From Actinomycetes bacterium (lineage in GTDB: Bacteria; Actinomycetota; Actinomycetes; Mycobacteriales; Mycobacteriaceae), in contig JAEYMI010000105.1 in assembly GCA_023461275.1 (NCBI GenBank), positions 72,100 through 136,099 on the forward strand: a stretch of DNA of 64,000 nt, in the 5' to 3' direction. Position 1 is the first letter of the stretch. The number at the start of each line of letters is the position of its first letter. The notes beneath the pieces were generated by a model that saw nothing but the letters and a program-made list of their open reading frames with translations, was not told the DNA's origin and ran no database searches. A program made the position numbers and the translations under genes. Shown one piece after another: positions 24,124 through 32,074 of this stretch.

Positions 24124-27111
24124 GTGAGCGTTCGCGGGCCGGCGGGTATGCCGACACTGTCGCGGAGAAGCAAGATCGCCATCGGAATCGGCGCGGCGAT
24201 CCTCATCCTGCTCCTGGTGGGCCCACGGTTGGTCTCGATCGCCACCGACTGGCTGTGGTTCTCCGATCTCGGCTACACCCGGGTGTTCTCCACGATCACC
24301 TGGACGCGCGTGATCTTGTTCCTCGTCACCTCGATCGTGGTGGGGGTGATCATCTTTGGGGCGATCGCCATGGCGTATCGGTCGCGACCGGTCTTCGTGC
24401 CGGCCACCGGCCCCAACGATCCGCTCGCCCGCTACCGCGCGACCGTGACCGCGCGCCCGCGCTGGTTCTCGATCCTGCCCGCGGTGATCATCGGTCTGCT
24501 CGCCGGTCTGGTGGCGCAGGGCTCATGGGCGACGGTGCAGACCTTCCTGCACGGACAGAGCTTCGGGGTCCGCGACGCACAATTCGGACTCGACGTCAGC
24601 TTCTACGCCTTCGATCTGCCGTTCTACCGGTTCCTGCTGAACCTGTTGTTCGTGGTGATCGTGGTTGCCTTCCTGGCGAACCTGGTGACCCACTACCTGT
24701 TCGGCGGTATCCGCCTCGGAGGCGGGTCGAGCACTCCGTCGATGAGCACGGCAGCCCGCGTGCAACTGGCCTCGCTGGCCGGGACCTTCCTGATCCTCAA
24801 GGCCGTCGCCTATTGGTTCGACCGGTATTCGCTGTTGTCGAGCACGCGCAAGCAGGAGATCTTCACCGGCGCAAGTTATACCGACATCAACGCGGTGCTC
24901 CCGTCGAAGCTGATCTTGATGTCGATCGCCATCATCTGTGCGGTCGCGTTCTTCGCGGGCGTGATCATGCGTGATCTGCGGATCCCCGCGATGGCGACGG
25001 CGCTGATGTTGTTGTCGGCCATGCTGATCGGCGTCGGTTGGCCGATGGTGATGGAGCAGTTCTCGGTCAAACCGAATGCCGCGCAGAAGGAATCGGAATA
25101 CATATCCCGGAACCTGACCGCCACCAAACAGGCGTATCGGATCAGCGACGGCACCGACGTCATCTACGAGCGGAACTGGACGGCGCAGGCCGCCGATCCC
25201 GCAGCCGTCAACAGCGATGCCGCGACCCTGTCCAACATCCGCATCCTCGACCCGAACGTCATCGAGCCGGCGTTCACCCAGCGCCAGAAGCTCAAGAACT
25301 TCTACGGCTTCCCGACGCAGCTCGCCGTCGACCGGTACACCGTCGACGGGCAGAAGCGTGACTTCGTGGTCGCCGCACGTGAACTCGATCCGAGCAAGTT
25401 CGACGCGAACCAGCAGAACTGGATCAACAAGCACACCGTGTTCACCCACGGCAACGGCTTCATCGCGGCGCCGGCCAACACCGTCGACGAGGCGTCGTCA
25501 GATGCCGAGAGCGACCGCGGCGGCCTGCCGGTCTTCGAGGTCAGCGACCTGGAGAATTACCAGACCGAGGCCTACAAGGCGAACGCGCCGATCCAGGTTT
25601 CGCAGCCGCGCATCTACTTCGGCGAGCTGATCGCCAAGGTCAATCCCGACTATGCGATCGTCGGCTCCACCGGTGGCGACCGCGAATACGACGAAGACGG
25701 CAAGAACTACACCTACACCGCTGATTCTGGTGTGTCCCTGGGCAATTGGTTCAATCGCCTGCTGTACGCGACCAAGTACACCGAGCGCAACATCTTGCTC
25801 TCGAACGCGATCAATGCCAACTCCAAGATCATCTACGATCGTGATCCCCGGGACCGGGTGAAGAAGGCGGCCCCGTGGCTGACCGTCGATTCCAAGACCT
25901 ATCCGGCGGTGATGGCCGACGGTTCGGTCAAGTGGATCGTCGACGGTTACACCACGCTCGATCAGTACCCGTACGCGCAGAAGATGTCGCTGCAGGATGC
26001 GACAACCGATGCGCAGCAACTGAATCAGGGCCAGACCGGACGCACCCAGATCAACCGTCAGGTGTCTTATGTCCGCAACTCGGTGAAGGCCACCGTCGAC
26101 GCCTACACCGGCAAGGTGGAGCTCTACGAGTTCGACCAGAACGACCCCGTTCTCAAGACCTGGATGAAGGTGTTCCCCGGCACCGTGCAATCGCGCGCGG
26201 AGCTGAACAAGCATCCCGACATCGTCGAGCACTTCCGGTATCCGGAGGATCTGTTCAAGATCCAGCGCGCGCTGCTGGCCAAGTACCACGTCGACGATCC
26301 GGGAACCTTCTTCCGTAGCAACGACTTCTGGTCGATCCCGAACGATCCGACCAAGGACGGTGCCGCCGCCCAGGGCCTGAGCCAGCCGCCGTACTACATC
26401 ACCGCGGCCGACCCGCAGACCCAGCAGGCCGAGTTCCAGCTGACCACCGTGATGAACGGTCTCAACAGCCGCTTCCTGTCTGCGTACATGACCGCGTCGT
26501 CGGACCCGGATACCTACGGCCGGATCACGGTGAAGACGCTGCCGACGACGTCGCAGACAGTCGGTCCACAGCAGGCGCAGGAGAACATGAAGAGCGCCGG
26601 ACCGGTGGCCTCGGACCGTAAGCAGGTGGAGGACACCACCCGGGTGACCTACGGCAACCTGTTGACACTTCCGGTGGGCCGCAACGGATTGCTGTACGTC
26701 GAGCCGATGTATACCCAGTCCAAGACCGATGACTCGGCGATCCCGAAGCTCTACCGTGTGCTGGTCTACTACAAGGGCAATGTCGGTTACGCACCGACAG
26801 TGGCGCAGGCGCTGCAGCAGGTAGGCATCAGCCCGTCGTCGGTGACCTCACCGGAGAGCGGTCCGGCCGCCGAAGGTGATCAATCCGACAACGGTTCACC
26901 ACAGGCTGCGGGCGTGACTGCCCCGCCGGCGAATCAGCAAGGCGCTCAGCAAGGTTCGAGCCCGGCGCGCGACGCGGCGGTCAAGGAGATCGGTGATTCA
27001 CTCGGCCAGTTGAAGGATGCCCAGAGCAAGGGTGACTTCAAGGCCTACGGTGAAGCGCTCGACCGCCTGAACAAGGCTGTGGCGCAATACGAATCGACCG
27101 GCCAGAACTGA
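24124..27111 (+). CDS. UPF0182-family integral membrane protein (Rv3193c-like)
   Basis: The product is 995 residues, matching the family's usual ~990. About seven membrane helices occupy the first ~330 residues (SKIAIGIGAAILILLLVG, then DWLWFSDLGYTRVF, characteristic of UPF0182). A large soluble extracytoplasmic domain follows (YGFPTQLAVDRY, VRNSVKATVDAYTGKV), and a low-complexity Ser/Pro/Gln tail from ~905. GTG 24124 has a GGGAG site 7-9 nt upstream; GTG 24070 and ATG 24148 are alternatives. The function is unknown across Actinobacteria. A 20-bp-stem hairpin follows the stop. Confidence 0.88.
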   Translation: MSVRGPAGMPTLSRRSKIAIGIGAAILILLLVGPRLVSIATDWLWFSDLGYTRVFSTITWTRVILFLVTSIVVGVIIFGAIAMAYRSRPVFVPATGPNDPLARYRATVTARPRWFSILPAVIIGLLAGLVAQGSWATVQTFLHGQSFGVRDAQFGLDVSFYAFDLPFYRFLLNLLFVVIVVAFLANLVTHYLFGGIRLGGGSSTPSMSTAARVQLASLAGTFLILKAVAYWFDRYSLLSSTRKQEIFTGASYTDINAVLPSKLILMSIAIICAVAFFAGVIMRDLRIPAMATALMLLSAMLIGVGWPMVMEQFSVKPNAAQKESEYISRNLTATKQAYRISDGTDVIYERNWTAQAADPAAVNSDAATLSNIRILDPNVIEPAFTQRQKLKNFYGFPTQLAVDRYTVDGQKRDFVVAARELDPSKFDANQQNWINKHTVFTHGNGFIAAPANTVDEASSDAESDRGGLPVFEVSDLENYQTEAYKANAPIQVSQPRIYFGELIAKVNPDYAIVGSTGGDREYDEDGKNYTYTADSGVSLGNWFNRLLYATKYTERNILLSNAINANSKIIYDRDPRDRVKKAAPWLTVDSKTYPAVMADGSVKWIVDGYTTLDQYPYAQKMSLQDATTDAQQLNQGQTGRTQINRQVSYVRNSVKATVDAYTGKVELYEFDQNDPVLKTWMKVFPGTVQSRAELNKHPDIVEHFRYPEDLFKIQRALLAKYHVDDPGTFFRSNDFWSIPNDPTKDGAAAQGLSQPPYYITAADPQTQQAEFQLTTVMNGLNSRFLSAYMTASSDPDTYGRITVKTLPTTSQTVGPQQAQENMKSAGPVASDRKQVEDTTRVTYGNLLTLPVGRNGLLYVEPMYTQSKTDDSAIPKLYRVLVYYKGNVGYAPTVAQALQQVGISPSSVTSPESGPAAEGDQSDNGSPQAAGVTAPPANQQGAQQGSSPARDAAVKEIGDSLGQLKDAQSKGDFKAYGEALDRLNKAVAQYESTGQN

Positions 27112-27113
27112 TC

Positions 27114-27167
27114 GACAGCAGCGGTATGCATTTGTCGCGCCAGCCGCGACAGATGCATACCGCTGTC
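27114..27167. repeat. Long near-perfect palindrome after the UPF0182 gene
   Basis: Left arm 27120-27139 and right arm 27145-27164 pair over 20 bp with a single T-G wobble around a 5-nt loop (CCAGC). Flanking GACAGC and TGTC can extend it with a bulge. It starts 3 nt after the stop. There is no T-run, so it is either a bidirectional terminator or a dispersed palindromic repeat. Confidence 0.75.
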
Positions 27168-27205
27168 TGGTGATCCGGGGCTGCCGGCCGAGTAATCCTG
27201 CTGCT

Positions 27206-27244
27206 GGTCGAGTGCCGCGAGCTTGCGAGCGGTGTATCGAGACC
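27206..27244. repeat. REP-like imperfect palindrome (GGTCGAG ... CGAGACC)
   Basis: Outer arms GGTCGAG and CGAGACC flank CCGCGAGCTTGCGAGCGG. I recall similar GGTCTCGATAC...CTCGACC elements scattered through Gordonia-type intergenic DNA. Only one copy is seen in this window. Confidence 0.45.
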
Positions 27245-27323
27245 ACACCCCATACCCCAAAACCGCAGCTCAGGAAGCGATTTGCATCCCGGTTGATCGA
27301 GTGTGTAACGTTGTGTTCACCAA

Positions 27324-27400
27324 CGCGGGGTGGAGCAGCTCGGTAGCTCGCTGGGCTCATAACCCAGAGGTCGCAGGTTCAAATCCTGTCCCCGCTACCA
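27324..27400 (+). tRNA. Initiator tRNA-fMet (CAT)
   Basis: A 77-nt cloverleaf with encoded CCA. The anticodon stem-loop CTGGGCTCATAACCCAG has the three consecutive G-C pairs of initiator tRNAs. The acceptor starts CGCGGGG and ends CCCCGCTACCA, leaving the unpaired 1-72 position (C-T) typical of initiators. Confidence 0.95.
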
Positions 27401-27408
27401 AGTTAGTG

Positions 27409-27443
27409 TCGGCCCCCCGATCACATTGCGATCGGGGGGCCGA
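27409..27443 (+). terminator. Terminator hairpin after tRNA-fMet
   Basis: A 14-bp perfect stem, TCGGCCCCCCGATC (27409-27422) with GATCGGGGGGCCGA (27430-27443), and a 7-nt loop. It has no long T-run (ACTCCTTTC follows). Confidence 0.7.
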
Positions 27444-27565
27444 ACTCCTTTCGCGCACAAGCAATTGCATGTACACAGACCAGTTGCCTTCACCACACCG
27501 ACCCGCTCGGTTGCACTTTGTTCGTGGAAGCACCAGACCATGGCGATCCCGTAACAGACCCTCGG

Positions 27566-27586
27566 TGATATCATTCACCTGATATC
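27566..27586 (+). promoter_or_regulatory. Putative toxin-antitoxin operator
   Basis: Two TGATATC units at 27566-27572 and 27580-27586, 14 bp apart, lie immediately before the antitoxin ribosome-binding site. This suits autoregulation by a ribbon-helix-helix FitA-type dimer. Confidence 0.5.
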
Positions 27587-27599
27587 GGAGGTGATCGCT

Positions 27600-27827
27600 G
27601 TGGAGCAGATTTTGATTCGGAACCTTCCCGCGGGAACGAAGGCCGCGCTCAAGGCACGCGCCGCGCAGCACCACCGGTCCGTCGAGGCCGAGGCGCGGGA
27701 AATCCTCGCCGACGCATTGGAACGCGAGCCGGTCACACTCGTCGACCTGCTCGGTACCGATGAAGGTGTGGACATTGAGTTCGAGCCCGAGCGACTCGAT
27801 CTGACCGCTCGTATTCCTGAGCTGTGA
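27600..27827 (+). CDS. FitA/VapB-type ribbon-helix-helix antitoxin
   Basis: The 75-residue protein opens with the beta strand [21 protein letters not shown] of a ribbon-helix-helix DNA-binding domain, followed by [15 protein letters not shown], the typical FitA-like Arc fold. The C-terminal ~25 residues are acidic and hydrophobic, expected to plug the toxin's active site. GTG 27600 is chosen because GGAGG (27587-27591) sits 8 nt before it; the upstream GTG 27591 overlaps that site. The PIN toxin gene follows 7 nt after the stop. Confidence 0.85.
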   Translation: MEQILIRNLPAGTKAALKARAAQHHRSVEAEAREILADALEREPVTLVDLLGTDEGVDIEFEPERLDLTARIPEL

Positions 27828-27834
27828 GTCGGTG

Positions 27835-28254
27835 ATGCGGTATGTGCTGGACACCAACGTGGTCTCCGCCCTGCGGGTCAGAGGACGCAACCCACAGGTA
27901 GAGGCGTGGGCGGCATCGGTGCCGGTATCCGATCAGTTCGTGACGGCACCGACGATGGCCGAGGTCGAACGAGGCGTGGTCGCGAAGGAACGAACAGACC
28001 CGATCCAGGGCGATGTTCTGCGCCGGTGGTTCGAAGATCGCGTCCTGCCGGCGTTCGCGGACCGAGTGCTGCCGTTCGATCTGCCTGCCGCTCGGATCCT
28101 GGCCACCTATCGAGTCCCCGAACACGCTCCGCTCGACGATGCACTCATCGCTGCCATCGCCCAAGTCGCGGACATGACCATCGTCACTCGCAACACCGCG
28201 CACTTCGAACCACTCGGCGTCGAGTGCCTGAATCCGTGGGATCGAAGCGCATAG
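27835..28254 (+). CDS. FitB/VapC-type PIN-domain toxin (ribonuclease)
   Basis: The 139-residue PIN domain shows the acidic Mg-binding residues in [10 protein letters not shown] (Asp near 6), a conserved Glu in MAEVERGV near 42, and [11 protein letters not shown] with a later TRNTAHF motif (Asp near 102, Asn near 119). These proteins cleave specific RNAs when freed from their antitoxin. ATG 27835 (or GTG 27832) lies just after the antitoxin stop. The pair stands alone between tRNA-fMet and the alkaline phosphatase. Confidence 0.87.
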   Translation: MRYVLDTNVVSALRVRGRNPQVEAWAASVPVSDQFVTAPTMAEVERGVVAKERTDPIQGDVLRRWFEDRVLPAFADRVLPFDLPAARILATYRVPEHAPLDDALIAAIAQVADMTIVTRNTAHFEPLGVECLNPWDRSA

Positions 28255-28271
28255 CGGTGTCGCCGTGACGT

Positions 28272-29783
28272 TCAGTTCGACGAGATCCCCAACGCCCGGC
28301 TGATCGTGAAGAACAGGTCGGTCTGGTCGGTGAGGCCGACGACGTTTGCCGCTCCCGGACCGTAGGCCGCCACACGCAGCTGAGCGCCGGTGTGGCCCTG
28401 GTCCATCGCGTCGAGGTTGTCCGACGTCCCGTACGAAACCGTCAGCGGCTGACCGTCTTTGGTGGTGAGTACGCGTGTCAGGCCCGGGTAGGTGGAGTTC
28501 TTGACCACGTCGAACGGGAGCTTGGCGTCGTCGGCCGACTTCTGGATGTCCTCGGTGCTCATCGTTTCCACGGCCTGGCTGGAGTGCGCGTGGTCGGCGG
28601 TCACGATCACCAGGGTGTCCTTGTTCTCCTTGGCGAAGTCGAGGGCCACCTTGGTGGCCTCATCGAGGTCGACGGTCTCGCCGATCTGTCCGCACGGGTT
28701 CGCGGCGTGATCCTGCTTGTCGATCGAGGCGCCCTCGACCTGCAGGAAGAAGCCGTTCTCATTGCCCTTGAGCAGGTCGATGGACTTGGTCGTCATCGCC
28801 GCCAGCCGCGGAATCGACGCGGTGCGTTCCGGATTGTCGGCACAGGTGGCCGCCGGTTCGAGGTAGCCGCCCTTGGTGGCGACCGGCCCGGTCCAGCGGA
28901 CCGGCATGTTGCCGTCGGCGAACAGTCCCAGCACCGGCTTGTCCTGATTGGCCTCGGTCACCGCGGCGAGTTCGTCGGCGGAGCGCACTGTCTGGTAGCC
29001 GCGCTCCTTGGCCTGAACCTCGAGCGTCTTGCCTTGGTACTGGCCGGCTTTGGCGACCTGCTGGAAGGTCTTGGCGCCGCCACCCATCACGACGTCGGCC
29101 TTGGTCTCGAGCAGTTGCTCGGTGATCGACCCCTTGCCGCCCTTCTCCAGCGCGTTCGTCGGGCATTTCTCCGACGTCTCGTCGGGTCCGTAGCACTTGC
29201 GGGCGGTCACGTGGGCAACCTCGACAGCCGGTGTGGCGTCCTGGACTTCCGATGTGGTGATGTCGCCGGTGCCCTTGCCGGCCTCCTTGGCGGCCTGCAG
29301 CAGCGTCTTCTGCGCATTGCCCTTGATGTCGACGGAGATTGCACCGTTGTAGGTCTTGGTGCCGGTGGCCCACGCCGACCCGCTCGCCGCGGAATCGGTG
29401 ACATACGTGGGCTTTCCGCTGTCCTTGTCGATGGAGTAGTGGGTGTACTGCCCGGTCAACGGCAGCGCGTCGAGCCCGGCGAAGGCGCCACCGGCCCCCT
29501 CGGCGTAGTCACGGGCGACGGTGATCTCGGAGTCACCCATGCCGTCGCCGATCAGCAGGATCACGTTCTTGGCGCCGGAGTTCCGGATCGATTCAGCGAT
29601 CAGCGCAGCGCGATCGTCGCCGGCCCGGGTCGCGCCGCCGTGCGCGGAAAGATCCCCTCGCGCAGCCGGATTGATGGTCGGCAGCGCCGTCGACGAGTCG
29701 TCACCTCCGCCGCTACTGCACGCCGCGGCGAGTGCCGCGACGCACGAGACGGTGACCACTGCCCATGATTTGCTCTGACGCAT
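28272..29783 (-). CDS. Alkaline phosphatase, exported lipoprotein (PhoA family)
   Basis: The 503-residue precursor has a signal peptide ending in a lipobox-like LAAAC with Cys near 22, so it is probably anchored to the outer face of the membrane. The nucleophile Ser is in [14 protein letters not shown] near 105. Zn/Mg ligands appear in [32 protein letters not shown] and the late MDQGHTGAQ. It releases phosphate from monoesters. ATG 29783 follows a GGGGTTGGAA stretch; TTG 29789 is the alternative. It stands alone, convergent with the PIN toxin gene. Confidence 0.92.
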   Translation of the reverse strand: MRQSKSWAVVTVSCVAALAAACSSGGGDDSSTALPTINPAARGDLSAHGGATRAGDDRAALIAESIRNSGAKNVILLIGDGMGDSEITVARDYAEGAGGAFAGLDALPLTGQYTHYSIDKDSGKPTYVTDSAASGSAWATGTKTYNGAISVDIKGNAQKTLLQAAKEAGKGTGDITTSEVQDATPAVEVAHVTARKCYGPDETSEKCPTNALEKGGKGSITEQLLETKADVVMGGGAKTFQQVAKAGQYQGKTLEVQAKERGYQTVRSADELAAVTEANQDKPVLGLFADGNMPVRWTGPVATKGGYLEPAATCADNPERTASIPRLAAMTTKSIDLLKGNENGFFLQVEGASIDKQDHAANPCGQIGETVDLDEATKVALDFAKENKDTLVIVTADHAHSSQAVETMSTEDIQKSADDAKLPFDVVKNSTYPGLTRVLTTKDGQPLTVSYGTSDNLDAMDQGHTGAQLRVAAYGPGAANVVGLTDQTDLFFTISRALGISSN

Positions 29784-29928
29784 TTCCAACCCCGTTTCTC
29801 ACGATTCTCCCAATACGGACACGGTCGATGGCCCAGGTGAACGAACGGGCACGAATAGGCGTCGTCCAAGAGAAGGGTTGACGAGTCGAAGGTTGAGTCG
29901 GAGGTGAAGGATCGACTAGGCGGTCAGC

Positions 29929-30540
29929 TCAGTACAGCATCGTGCGGTAGTTGTCCTCGGCGTAGCGCTTTTCGAGGTAGGTCTCGTCGAGTTCGGGCAT
30001 GAGCATCTTGGTGAGCTGGGCGGTGTTGGGTAGTTGCTCCGGATGCCACGTGTCGGGCTTCCACAGGTCCGAACGCAAGAACGCTTTGGAGCAGTGGAAG
30101 AACACCTCTTCGACGTCGACCTCCACGGCCAGGATCGGGCGCTTGCCCTTCACCGACAGTTCGTCGAAGTAGGCGGCGTCGTCGACGATCCGTGCAGAAC
30201 CGTTGATACGCAGGGTATCTCCGCGTCCGGGGATCAGTGCGATGGTGCCGACGTGCGGGTTGCTGAGTATGTTGAGATATCCGTCGACCCGTCGATTCCC
30301 GGGGCGTTCCGGTATGGCAACGGTGTGATCGTCGATCACGTGCACCACGGCGCCCGCCGGATCTCCCTTGGGGGAGACGTCGACGCGGCCGTCGGCATCG
30401 GAGGTCGCGAGGAAGACCATCGGCGTGGCGGCCAGCCACTCGAGGTGAATCGGTTGCAACGACGAGCGCACCTTCTTCACCACCATCTCGATGGGATGGC
30501 CGACGATCTCGCGAAGCTGGTCTTCGGTGGTGATGCGCAT
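29929..30540 (-). CDS. Pyridoxamine 5'-phosphate oxidase-family FMN protein
   Basis: The 203-residue product has the split-barrel flavin-binding segments FLATSDADGRVDVSPKGDP near 46 (shown as LATSDADGRVDVSPKGDP) and RRVDGYLNILSNPHVGTIAL near 90, typical of the PPOX-class probable FMN-dependent enzymes, and EVFFHCSKAFLRSDLW near 155. The exact substrate is unknown; actinobacterial relatives use FMN or F420. ATG 30540 lies 6 nt after a CATCAT hexamer (30552-30547) and may be leaderless. The longer frame to 30657 would overlap the divergent F420-type gene. Confidence 0.82.
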   Translation of the reverse strand: MRITTEDQLREIVGHPIEMVVKKVRSSLQPIHLEWLAATPMVFLATSDADGRVDVSPKGDPAGAVVHVIDDHTVAIPERPGNRRVDGYLNILSNPHVGTIALIPGRGDTLRINGSARIVDDAAYFDELSVKGKRPILAVEVDVEEVFFHCSKAFLRSDLWKPDTWHPEQLPNTAQLTKMLMPELDETYLEKRYAEDNYRTMLY

Positions 30541-30621
30541 GCGTTCATGATGCCCCGAGAGGACTACGCACTGAAAGGGCGTTGTTCCGCCAGGCCATGT
30601 ACCGAACGATCGGTCACGGGC

Positions 30622-30627
30622 TATGTT
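30622..30627 (+). promoter_or_regulatory. -10 element, leaderless F420-type oxidoreductase gene
   Basis: TATGTT ends 7 nt before ATG 30635. Confidence 0.5.
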
Positions 30628-30634
30628 GTTCACC

Positions 30635-31672
30635 ATGCGTATCGGTTTGGGCATCAATTACTCCGGCGGCTTCAAAGAGGTGGCAGCTGAGGTCGCCGAC
30701 CTCGAACGCGCCGGCGTCGACATCGTCTTCGTTCCGGAGGCCTACTCGTTCGACGCGGTCAGCGCCCTCGGGTACCTGGCGGCCGTCACCGAACGTGTTC
30801 AGCTCGCGTCGGGCATCCTGCAGCTCTACACCCGCACGCCGACGCTGACCGCGATGACCGCAGCGGGTCTGGACTACGTCTCCGACGGCCGGTTCATCCT
30901 GGGCCTCGGGGCGTCGGGGCCGCAGGTCATCGAGGGCTTCCACGGCGTGAAGTACGACGCTCCGATCGGCCGCACTCGTGAGGCCATCGAGATCTGCCGC
31001 AAGGTGTGGCGCCGCGAGAAGGTCACCTACGACGGCAAGTACTACACACTGCCGCTTCCTCCCGAGCAGGGCACCGGGCTGGGTAAACCGCTCAAGCTGA
31101 TCAATCATCCCCTGCGCGAACGCATTCCGATTCTGTTGGCAGCTCTGGGGCCGAAGAACGTCGAACTGGCAGCCGAAATGGCCGAGGGGTGGCAGCCGAT
31201 CTTCTTCCTGCCGGAGAAGTCCCAGGACGTGTGGGGCGAGTCGTTGTCGGCAGGTAAGGCCAAGCGCGACCCGGCGTTGGGCGACCTCGAGGTCTACGCG
31301 GGCCCGACGCTGGCGATCGGCGACAACGTCGAACCGCTGCGGGAATTCGTCAAACCGCACCTGGCGCTCTACATCGGCGGCATGGGCGCCAAGGGCAAGA
31401 ATTTTTATCACACGCTGGCCACCAAGTACGGCTATGGCGCCGAGGCCGACCGCATCCAGGAGCTCTACCTCGCCGGCGACAAGGAAGCCGCCGCCAAGGC
31501 CGTGCCCGACGATCTGGTTCGTGACACCTCGTTGATCGGTTCGGCGTCATTCGTGAAGGAGAGGGTTCAGGCATACGCCGAGGCCGGTGTCACCGTTCTC
31601 AACGTGGTTCCGCTCGCCGAGAATGCGGCCGGACGCATCAAGCTCATCGAACAATTGCGAGAACTCGTCTAG
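30635..31672 (+). CDS. Luciferase-like (LLM class) F420-dependent oxidoreductase
   Basis: The 345-residue TIM-barrel protein starts MRIGLGINYSGG and shows VDIVFVPEAYSFDAVSALGY near 30, ASGILQLYTRTP near 62, and FILGLGASGPQVIEGFHG near 90, the flavin/F420-binding features of mycobacterial LLM-class enzymes such as Fgd/Mer relatives. AALGPKNVELAAEMAEGW near 167 is also typical. The substrate is not predictable. The start is fixed by a -10 element 7 nt upstream. It is divergent from the PPOX gene; both are flavin or deazaflavin enzymes and may share a role. Confidence 0.88.
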   Translation: MRIGLGINYSGGFKEVAAEVADLERAGVDIVFVPEAYSFDAVSALGYLAAVTERVQLASGILQLYTRTPTLTAMTAAGLDYVSDGRFILGLGASGPQVIEGFHGVKYDAPIGRTREAIEICRKVWRREKVTYDGKYYTLPLPPEQGTGLGKPLKLINHPLRERIPILLAALGPKNVELAAEMAEGWQPIFFLPEKSQDVWGESLSAGKAKRDPALGDLEVYAGPTLAIGDNVEPLREFVKPHLALYIGGMGAKGKNFYHTLATKYGYGAEADRIQELYLAGDKEAAAKAVPDDLVRDTSLIGSASFVKERVQAYAEAGVTVLNVVPLAENAAGRIKLIEQLRELV

Positions 31673-31683
31673 CCGCGAGCGTC

Positions 31684-31689
31684 TAGCCT
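31684..31689 (+). promoter_or_regulatory. -10 element, leaderless DUF2630 gene
   Basis: TAGCCT ends 7 nt before ATG 31697. It lies 12 nt after the preceding stop. Confidence 0.45.
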
Positions 31690-31696
31690 GGAAACC

Positions 31697-31945
31697 ATGG
31701 CCTCAGACTCGACGATTCACGATCAGATCACCGCACTCATCGGCGAAGAACACGAGCTGCGCGAACAGCTCGGGCGCGGCGAGATCAGCCGGGACGAGGA
31801 GAACTCCAGACTTACCGAGGTCGAGGTCGCCCTCGATCGGTGTTGGGATCTGCTGCGTCAGCGAAAAGCCCGGCGCGACGCCGGATTCAACCCCGACGAC
31901 GCCCAGGCCCGACCAGCCGAGGTCGTCGAGAACTACCTGGACTGA
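31697..31945 (+). CDS. DUF2630-family small protein
   Basis: This 82-residue charged, mostly helical protein has the DUF2630 pattern IHDQITALIGEEHELRE, then CWDLLRQRKARRDAG near 49 and a C-terminal EVVENYL. It is likely a two-helix coiled coil. The function is unknown; the family is confined mainly to Actinobacteria. A -10 element ends 7 nt before the start. Confidence 0.8.
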   Translation: MASDSTIHDQITALIGEEHELREQLGRGEISRDEENSRLTEVEVALDRCWDLLRQRKARRDAGFNPDDAQARPAEVVENYLD

Positions 31946-32074
31946 CCGCTCGTCGAGGACAGTCCACCGCCTGGCGCACGCACCACGCCTTCGTTTCGTG
32001 TCAGCCGTCACATCGCTAGTCTCAAGTGAGTTCAGTGACGTGCGCATCGGGGCGGGCGTGGATAGGAGTTCGAC

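Noticed and set aside
29832..29842. Possible PHO box (GTTCACCTGGG on the minus strand) upstream of the alkaline phosphatase
   Set aside because: Only one unit matches. The second direct-repeat unit 11 nt away is not convincing, so PhoP control cannot be claimed.
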